The notes under the pieces: generated by a model
Told to the model about the DNA's origin: nothing
What the model saw: the letters and a program-made list of their open reading frames with translations, nothing else
Databases searched by the model: none
Shown: positions 58,835 to 64,000 of the stretch, piece after piece
How positions within the stretch are numbered: position 1 is the stretch's first letter
Layout: every line of letters starts with the position of its first letter
Program-made: the position numbers and the translations under genes
DNA from: Streptomyces formicae
Lineage (GTDB): Bacteria; Actinomycetota; Actinomycetes; Streptomycetales; Streptomycetaceae
Direction: 5' to 3'
Assembly: GCF_022647665.1 (NCBI RefSeq)
Contig: NZ_CP071872.1
Coordinates: 930,001-994,000 of the forward strand
DNA: 64,000 bases

Positions 58835-59608
58835 ATGGGAGTGCTGGGGGACGACGCGGAGCTGACCGCCGCGGTGCTCGCGGCTCAGGACGGAAGCGAA
58901 GACGCTTTCCGGACTGTGTACCGCGCCGTGCACCCGCGGCTGCTCGGCTACATACGCACGCTGGTCGGCGAGGCGGACGCCGAGGACGTGGCGTCCGAGT
59001 CCTGGCTTCAGATCGCGCGGGACCTGGAACGCTTCAGCGGGGACGCGGACCGGTTCCGCGGCTGGGCGGCGCGCATCGCCCGCAACCGCGCCCTGGACCA
59101 CATCCGGATGCGCGGCCGGCGCCCCGCCATCGGCGGCGACGAGACCGAACTCACCGGGAAGCCCGCCGAGTCCGACACCGCCGACGAGGCGATGGAGGCC
59201 CTCGCCACCGGCCACACCATGGAGCTCATCGCCCAACTGCCGCAGGACCAGGCCGAGGCCGTCGTGCTGCGCGTGGTCGTCGGGCTCGACGCGAAGAGCG
59301 CCGCGAAGACCCTGGGCAAGCGGCCCGGCGCCGTACGCACCGCGGCGCACCGGGGGCTGAAGCGGCTCGCCGAACTGCTCGGCGATGATCACGGTGATCA
59401 CAGTGGCGAACACGGTCCGGGTCACGACCCCGGCCATGGTCCCGATCACGGTTCCGGCCACGGCGGTCACCTGGGCCGCGGCGAGCCCGAGAGCCTTGGG
59501 CGGGGCCCTGGGCTCGGTGCCGTACCGCCGCAGCGCGGCCCCCGCCCCGGCGCGGCGCGCTCGGCCGGTGTGACGCATTCGCGTCTGCGGACGCAGAAGG
59601 ACATGTGA
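58835..59608 (+). CDS. ECF-type sigma factor with a His/Gly-rich tail, module 2
   Basis: A 257-residue sigma factor. Region 2: AFRTVYRAVHPRLLGYIRTL, DAEDVASESWLQIARDLERF and FRGWAARIARNRALDHIRMR. Region 4: LIAQLPQDQAEAVVLRVVVG and GKRPGAVRTAAHRGLKRLAE. After region 4 there is an unusual tail with ten or so His in about 30 residues (DDHGDHSGEHGPGHDPGHGP, DHGSGHGGH), then a Pro/Arg-rich end. ATG 58835 is chosen because the N-terminus then aligns with the paralogue at 54588; GTG 58808 is an alternative. It overlaps the next gene by one base (TGATG). The His-rich tail suggests metal binding, as inference. Confidence 0.88.
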   Translation: MGVLGDDAELTAAVLAAQDGSEDAFRTVYRAVHPRLLGYIRTLVGEADAEDVASESWLQIARDLERFSGDADRFRGWAARIARNRALDHIRMRGRRPAIGGDETELTGKPAESDTADEAMEALATGHTMELIAQLPQDQAEAVVLRVVVGLDAKSAAKTLGKRPGAVRTAAHRGLKRLAELLGDDHGDHSGEHGPGHDPGHGPDHGSGHGGHLGRGEPESLGRGPGLGAVPPQRGPRPGAARSAGVTHSRLRTQKDM

Positions 59609-60714
59609 TGGCCGACGAGCGGTGCGAATGGCTCGACCCGGAGGTGGCGGAGCGACTGCTGCGCGGCGAACAGGTCGGGGCCGTCGGCGATCACGCACAC
59701 GACCGGACCGCCCGCCGGCTCGCCGGCGCGCTGGATTCCGTACGGACTCCGGGCGCCCAGGCGGCGCCGGCCGCGGAGCCGCTGCGCGGCGAGGAGGCCG
59801 CGCTCGCGGCCTTCCGCAAGGCGCGCGACGGCGGCGCGGACGAGCTGCTGCCGACGACCGTACGGCTCGCGGCCGCTGTGCCCCCGTCACCTCCGGTCGA
59901 CCGGCCCCGCTGGGGCCGGACCATGCGCTGGGGACTGGCCGCCTCGCTGGCAGGGATCGCGGCGGGCGGCGTGGCCGTCGCCGCGGGGACCGGAGTGCTG
60001 CCCGCGCCCTTCGGCGACGACCGAGACCCGTCGCCCGCCTCCTCCGTATCGGCCGCCGCCACGCCGGGACCGCTGACCTCCGGCTCGCCGACGGGCCCTG
60101 ACGGTGCGACGACCCCGGCCGCCCCGCCGAGCGGTACGGGAAGCTCGCCGGCGTCGCCGTCCACCGGTGCCACCGGGGCGACGGGCGGCTCGGGCCCGGC
60201 CGACACGGCCGGCGGCGGCGACGCCCGTGGCGACGAGAAGAGCGGTGACGGGGCGTGGGACCGCGACGGGAGCGGTGATCGCTACCGCAGGACCCTCGAC
60301 GCCTGCCGCGACTACCGCAGCGGGCGGCTCGACGAGGAGCGCAGGCGCAAGCTGGAGTCCGCGGCCAACGGCCCGGAGCGGGTCAAGCGGTTCTGCGACC
60401 GGCTGCTCTCGGGTGACGGCTCCGGCGACGACCGCTCGGACGACGGCAGCACGAGCGGCGGCGGGGAGCACGACGGCAGCAACGGCGGCGGTGACGGCGA
60501 CGGCAGCGGCGGAAGCGGCGGGGACAGCAGCGGTGACGGTGAAGGCGACGGAGACGGTGGTGACTGGGGCGCCGCCGCGGGCCCGGGCTTTCCGCTGAGC
60601 CCCGTCCACCCGGTGCTGCCCGTGCTGCCCCTCGTTGCCGACCGCCCGCTGACCCCGCTGCTCGGTCCGGCGTCCGTTTCGCTGACGGCGCCTTCGCCGC
60701 TCTCGCCTCGCTGA
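59608..60714 (+). CDS. Single-pass membrane partner of sigma factor, module 2
   Basis: A 368-residue protein organised like its paralogue at 55187. The cytoplasmic part contains EEAALAAFRKARDGG. One transmembrane helix follows (LAASLAGIAAGGVAVAAGTG, about 110-129), then LPAPFG. A Thr/Ser/Gly/Pro-rich linker leads to the two-cysteine segment (about Cys233 in LDACRDYRSGRLDEERRRKL and Cys263 in NGPERVKRFCDRLL), and a Gly/Asp/Ser-rich tail ends the chain. No HxxxCxxC motif is present. ATG 59608 overlaps the sigma stop; GTG 59605 is possible. Inferred regulator or sensor of the upstream sigma factor. Confidence 0.75.
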   Translation: MADERCEWLDPEVAERLLRGEQVGAVGDHAHDRTARRLAGALDSVRTPGAQAAPAAEPLRGEEAALAAFRKARDGGADELLPTTVRLAAAVPPSPPVDRPRWGRTMRWGLAASLAGIAAGGVAVAAGTGVLPAPFGDDRDPSPASSVSAAATPGPLTSGSPTGPDGATTPAAPPSGTGSSPASPSTGATGATGGSGPADTAGGGDARGDEKSGDGAWDRDGSGDRYRRTLDACRDYRSGRLDEERRRKLESAANGPERVKRFCDRLLSGDGSGDDRSDDGSTSGGGEHDGSNGGGDGDGSGGSGGDSSGDGEGDGDGGDWGAAAGPGFPLSPVHPVLPVLPLVADRPLTPLLGPASVSLTAPSPLSPR

Positions 60715-60722
60715 CGGCGCCC

Positions 60723-60798
60723 TCGCCGACGTCGCCTGTGCCGACCTGATCTCTCGCCGACGTCGCCTGCACCGACCTCGTCTTCGCCGACGTCGCCT
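60723..60798. repeat. Three copies of a 15-bp motif at 30-31-bp spacing
   Basis: The 15-mer tcgccgacgtcgcct starts at 60723, 60754 and 60784. The remaining part of the 389-base gap (60715-61103) contains the terminator at 61021 and a run of hexamer ccgctg repeats just after the L,D-transpeptidase stop. A minus-strand frame there (60864-61061) is not convincing. Confidence 0.8.
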
Positions 60799-61020
60799 TC
60801 GATGACGTCGGCATCGCCCCGACTGACCTCGCCTCCGGGCGTGAAGTCGGCCGGCGCAGACTTTTACGTACCCCTCCTGACCTGCGGTTTTCCTTCTTGA
60901 TGGAGAGACTTCCGGCCAGGTGTGACGTTTTTCGGCGCTACGGCGCAGTAAGAAGTGAGCCGACTGGTCATCGGCCGCGCCTGAGCCGGGGTTCCCCCGT
61001 ACCTACGGCTCGGCGCACAT

Positions 61021-61059
61021 GGCGCGGGCGGGACACGTTCCCCCGGTCCCGCCCGCGCC
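61021..61059 (-). terminator. Terminator of the L,D-transpeptidase gene
   Basis: Perfect 14-base arms ggcgcgggcgggac and gtcccgcccgcgcc surround an 11-base loop. Confidence 0.75.
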
Positions 61060-61103
61060 ACTCTCCCTCCCGCTGCCGCTGCCGCTGCCGCTGCCGCTGG
61101 TGT

Positions 61104-61994
61104 TCACCAGTGGACGACGACCTTGTCGCCGACCCGCACCTGGTCGAAGACCGCCGAGATCGTCGCCTTGTCCCGGACGTTGACGCAGCCGTGCGACGCG
61201 CCGCTGTAGCCGCGGGCCGCGAAGTCCGCCGAGTAGTGCACCGCCTGGCCGCCGCTGAAGAACATCGCGTACGGCATCGGCGTGTGGTAGATCGTCGACG
61301 TCCACTTCCGCGCCTTCCAGCCCACGCTGAACGTGCCTTCGCGGGTCGGGGTGTTCTCCGATCCGAAGCGCACGTCCATCGCCGCGACGACCCGGCCGTC
61401 GATCATCCAGGCGAGCGTCCTGCTCTCCTTGCTGATGCAGAGCACCCGGCCCGTCATGCACCGCGCATCGGGCCTGTCCAGCGTGTTGGTGGTCGCGGGC
61501 CGCAGCTCGTCCGCGGTCGGCCGGCGTGTCATGCCGAGGAGCCTCGCCCAGGTGACCTCGTCCACCGAACCGGTCACCGGCAGCCCGCGCCTGCGCTGGA
61601 ACTCACCGACCGCCTTCGCCGTCATCGAGCCGTAGAACGCGGTGGGCGAGCGGTGGAAGTAGCCGATCTGCCGCAACCGCGCCTGCAGTTCGCGCACCTG
61701 CTCGTTCTCCGTCCCCTCCGCCATGAGCACCCTCGGTGCCGCCGACGGCGTGGCCGCGGGGGTCGTCGGCGACGCGGACGGGGACGCGGACGCCGACGGC
61801 GATGCGGGGTCGCTCGGCTTGGCGTCCGAGACCGTGTCGGCCGAAGCTCCGGGCGTCGTGGCGGACGCGGAGCTCGGGGCGCGGTTCTTCCCCGAGGTCC
61901 CGTCGTCCTGCACGGCCTGGGCCGAGCAGCCCGCGGCCAGGGCGACGGCCAGTGTGGTCACGAGCGATCTGCGCAAGACGGAAGTACGGTGCAT
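61104..61994 (-). CDS. L,D-transpeptidase lipoprotein
   Basis: A 296-residue exported enzyme that forms 3-3 peptidoglycan cross-links or attaches proteins to them. A lipobox (ALAAGC) puts the acylated Cys at about residue 23. A Ser/Ala/Pro linker is followed by a PG_binding_1 domain (NEQVRELQARLRQIGYFHRS, ...GSMTAKAVGEFQRRRGLPV) and the YkuD catalytic domain. The catalytic Cys is in YSGASHGCVNVRDKA (about Cys270). It lies directly after sigma module 2 on the opposite strand, and is a plausible regulon member. The 181-base gap to the mutase gene is otherwise unremarkable. Confidence 0.93.
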   Translation of the reverse strand: MHRTSVLRRSLVTTLAVALAAGCSAQAVQDDGTSGKNRAPSSASATTPGASADTVSDAKPSDPASPSASASPSASPTTPAATPSAAPRVLMAEGTENEQVRELQARLRQIGYFHRSPTAFYGSMTAKAVGEFQRRRGLPVTGSVDEVTWARLLGMTRRPTADELRPATTNTLDRPDARCMTGRVLCISKESRTLAWMIDGRVVAAMDVRFGSENTPTREGTFSVGWKARKWTSTIYHTPMPYAMFFSGGQAVHYSADFAARGYSGASHGCVNVRDKATISAVFDQVRVGDKVVVHW

Positions 61995-62175
61995 AGGTGC
62001 CCCCCGGGGTCGTCGTGTGTGTCAGTACTGATGCTTTACGGCCGTGTTTGGTTGCGAACAGGACGGCGTCCTGTGAGCAAGGTCCCAGCGGCCGGCTCTC
62101 CACGCGCCGAACGCCCGCCGCTACAGGCCGTCGCGAATGGGGGTATCACGGAGTAACCAGCGGGAGGCACAGCAC

Positions 62176-63756
62176 ATGGCGCGCGAGTCGGAATCGGGTC
62201 TGCCCATCGAGCCGGTCTACGGACCGGACTCCCTGGAGGGGTGGGAACCGGCCGAGAAGCTGGGGGCACCGGGTTCGTACCCCTTTACGCGCGGCGTGTA
62301 TCCCTCGATGTACACCGGTCGGCCCTGGACGATGCGGCAGTACGCCGGTTTCGGCACGGCCGTCGAGTCCAACGCCCGTTACCGGCAACTGATCGAGCAC
62401 GGCACCACGGGGCTCTCGGTCGCCTTCGACCTTCCCACCCAGATGGGCCATGACAGCGATGCTCCGATCGCGCACGGCGAGGTCGGCAAGGTGGGGGTCG
62501 CGATCGACTCGCTCGACGACATGCGCGTCCTGTTCGGCGGGATCCCGCTGGACAAGGTCTCCACCTCGATGACGATCAACGCCCCTGCCGCCCTTCTGCT
62601 GTTGCTCTACCAGTTGGTGGGCGAGGAACAGGGCGTACCCGCCGACAAGCTGACCGGGACCATCCAGAACGATGTGCTCAAGGAGTACATCGCACGCGGA
62701 ACGTACATCTTTCCGCCGAAGCCGTCATTGCGGCTGATCGCCGACATCTTCAAGTACTGCCAGGCCGAGATCCCGAGGTGGAACACCATCTCGATCTCCG
62801 GCTACCACATGGCCGAGGCCGGGGCATCTCCGGCGCAGGAGATCGCTTTCACCCTTGCGGACGGTATCGAGTACGTCCGAACGGCTGTAGCCGCGGGGAT
62901 GGGTGTGGACGACTTCGCCCCCAGGCTGTCCTTCTTCTTCGTCGCGCGCACGACGATCCTGGAGGAGGTCGCGAAGTTCCGCGCCGCACGGCGGATCTGG
63001 GCGCGGGTGATGCGGGACGAGTTCGGGGCGAAGAACCCCAAGTCGATGATGCTGCGCTTCCACACCCAGACCGCGGGCGTGCAGCTGACGGCCCAGCAGC
63101 CCGAGGTGAACCTGGTCCGCGTCGCCGTCCAGGGCCTCGCCGCGGTCCTCGGCGGCACTCAGTCGCTGCACACCAACTCCTTCGACGAGGCCATCGCGCT
63201 CCCGACGGACAAGTCCGCGCGGCTGGCGCTGCGCACCCAGCAGGTCCTCGCCTACGAGACGGACGTGACGGCGACCGTCGACCCGTTCGCAGGTTCGTAC
63301 GTCGTGGAGACGATGACCGACGCCGTGGAGGCCGCGGCGCTGGAGCTGATGCAGCGGGTCGAGGACCTGGGCGGCGCGGTCAGCGCCATCGAACAGGGCT
63401 TCCAGAAGAACGAGATCGAGCGCAACGCCTACCGCATCGCCCAGGAGACCGACAGCGGAGAGCGCGTCGTGGTCGGCGTCAACCGCTTCGCCCTCGACGA
63501 GGAGGAGCCGTACGAGCCGCTGCGCGTCGACCCCGCGATCGAGTCCCAGCAGGCGGAGCGGCTGGCGAAGCTCCGCGCCGAACGCGACGGGGCGCTGGTG
63601 GACGCGGCCCTCGCCGAACTGAAGCGGGCTGCCGCCGGCACGGACAACGTGCTCTACCCGATGAAGGACGCGCTGCGGGCGCGGGCGACGGTGGGCGAAG
63701 TGTGCAACGCGCTGCGGGAGGTGTGGGGGACGTACGTGCCGGCGGACGCGTTCTGA
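62176..63756 (+). CDS. Acyl-CoA mutase (methylmalonyl-CoA mutase family) large subunit
   Basis: A 526-residue protein matching the substrate-binding barrel of B12-dependent acyl-CoA mutases. Blocks are [72 protein letters not shown] and [20 protein letters not shown]. It has no C-terminal cobalamin-binding domain, so it must work with a separate small subunit not seen in this window. This is the two-gene arrangement of isobutyryl-CoA or hydroxyisobutyryl-CoA mutases; the residues that decide the substrate were not assigned. ATG 62176 has a gggagg site. It converges with the last gene. Confidence 0.9.
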   Translation: MARESESGLPIEPVYGPDSLEGWEPAEKLGAPGSYPFTRGVYPSMYTGRPWTMRQYAGFGTAVESNARYRQLIEHGTTGLSVAFDLPTQMGHDSDAPIAHGEVGKVGVAIDSLDDMRVLFGGIPLDKVSTSMTINAPAALLLLLYQLVGEEQGVPADKLTGTIQNDVLKEYIARGTYIFPPKPSLRLIADIFKYCQAEIPRWNTISISGYHMAEAGASPAQEIAFTLADGIEYVRTAVAAGMGVDDFAPRLSFFFVARTTILEEVAKFRAARRIWARVMRDEFGAKNPKSMMLRFHTQTAGVQLTAQQPEVNLVRVAVQGLAAVLGGTQSLHTNSFDEAIALPTDKSARLALRTQQVLAYETDVTATVDPFAGSYVVETMTDAVEAAALELMQRVEDLGGAVSAIEQGFQKNEIERNAYRIAQETDSGERVVVGVNRFALDEEEPYEPLRVDPAIESQQAERLAKLRAERDGALVDAALAELKRAAAGTDNVLYPMKDALRARATVGEVCNALREVWGTYVPADAF

Positions 63757-63769
63757 GCCATGGGCGGCG

Positions 63770-64000
63770 TCAGCCGGTGACCTGATCGAGGTGGTCGACC
63801 AGGCCCGTCGCGTCCTCGCCCGCCCAGCCCACGTAGCCGTCGGGGCGGACCAGGAAGAGGCCCTTGCCGTAGGGCTCGTACGGGCCGGTGCGGTGGACCT
63901 GCACGATGCCGGGCAGCCCCGGCGGCAGTTCGGCGTCCGTGCCCACCGCGAGCAGGGTGAAGTGGGGGCCGCGGAAGACGTCGAAGAGGCGGGAGCCGCC
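63770..64000 (-). CDS. 3' end of an FAD-dependent aromatic monooxygenase
   Basis: The last 76 residues of a protein entering from the right edge, with stop TGA at 63770-63772. The sequence GPHFTLLAVGTDAELPPGLP, VHRTGPYEPYGKGLFLVRPD and GYVGWAGED is the C-terminal thioredoxin-like region of PheA/TfdB-type FAD monooxygenases, where LVRPDGYVGW is diagnostic. The catalytic parts lie outside the window. Only 13 bases separate it from the convergent mutase gene. Confidence 0.8.
   Translation of the reverse strand, partial: GGSRLFDVFRGPHFTLLAVGTDAELPPGLPGIVQVHRTGPYEPYGKGLFLVRPDGYVGWAGEDATGLVDHLDQVTG

Noticed and set aside
60864..61061. Minus-strand 65-codon frame
   Set aside because: It crosses the L,D-transpeptidase terminator hairpin, has no ribosome site and no recognisable sequence.

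Overview
The window is a piece of a Streptomyces chromosome (inference). The evidence is very high G+C, strong GC bias at third codon positions, frequent GTG starts, MocR/GntR and ECF regulators, polyprenyl-arabinose genes, and many actinobacterial DUF families. The order mdh - choline/betaine genes - glyA - trpS - DD-carboxypeptidase - sdhCDAB - acyl-CoA mutase resembles, from memory, the conserved core of the Streptomyces linear chromosome. No tRNA, rRNA, CRISPR array, prophage or complete insertion sequence was seen.

Layout. 1-2 kb: end of an unknown gene, malate dehydrogenase, a SixA-like phosphatase. 2.1-4.5 kb: a scrap heap of accessory regulators (Uma2 and DUF6415 remnants, an intact DUF5954 gene, and two oppositely oriented halves of DUF5753 proteins). 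4.7-12 kb: choline to glycine betaine oxidation plus a glycine-betaine ABC importer, with coupled ATGA junctions. 12-20 kb: AhpD-like protein with a divergent MocR regulator, a 27-bp tandem repeat at the end of a DMT transporter, a lipoprotein/ATP-grasp pair, ornithine aminotransferase, and glyA behind a ZTP riboswitch. 19.8-22.4 kb: a broken sigma factor, trpS, a 2H phosphoesterase, and a MITE-like inverted-repeat element. 22.4-27.4 kb: the four enzyme types that make polyprenylphosphoryl-arabinose (DprE2, DprE1, PAP2 phosphatase, UbiA-type transferase).

27.4-37.7 kb: envelope and transport genes: DD-carboxypeptidase, metallophosphoesterase, a two-component system divergent from an MMPL exporter, and a three-gene operon (membrane protein, DCC thiol protein, TetR) whose promoter carries two near-identical palindromes. 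37.8-42 kb: sdhCDAB and an OHCU decarboxylase. 42-50.7 kb: secreted GH20 hexosaminidase, a PGRP amidase with FG-GAP repeats, a secreted propeller-like protein, and a second decaying regulatory cassette with one small gene beyond it. 50.7-53.9 kb: MHS transporter, ornithine-cyclodeaminase-like enzyme and GntR regulator. 54-62 kb: two paralogous ECF-sigma/membrane-protein modules flanking a second PGRP amidase, followed by an L,D-transpeptidase. The end holds an acyl-CoA mutase large subunit and the 3' end of an FAD monooxygenase.

The best candidates for something undescribed are (a) the twin sigma/membrane-protein modules, whose membrane partners share an extracytoplasmic two-cysteine motif and lack a classical zinc anti-sigma motif, next to peptidoglycan enzymes; (b) the TetR operon with its self-evident double operator; and (c) a polyprenylphosphoryl-arabinose pathway in an organism group that is not known for arabinogalactan. 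All calls were made by reading; nothing was searched against a database.
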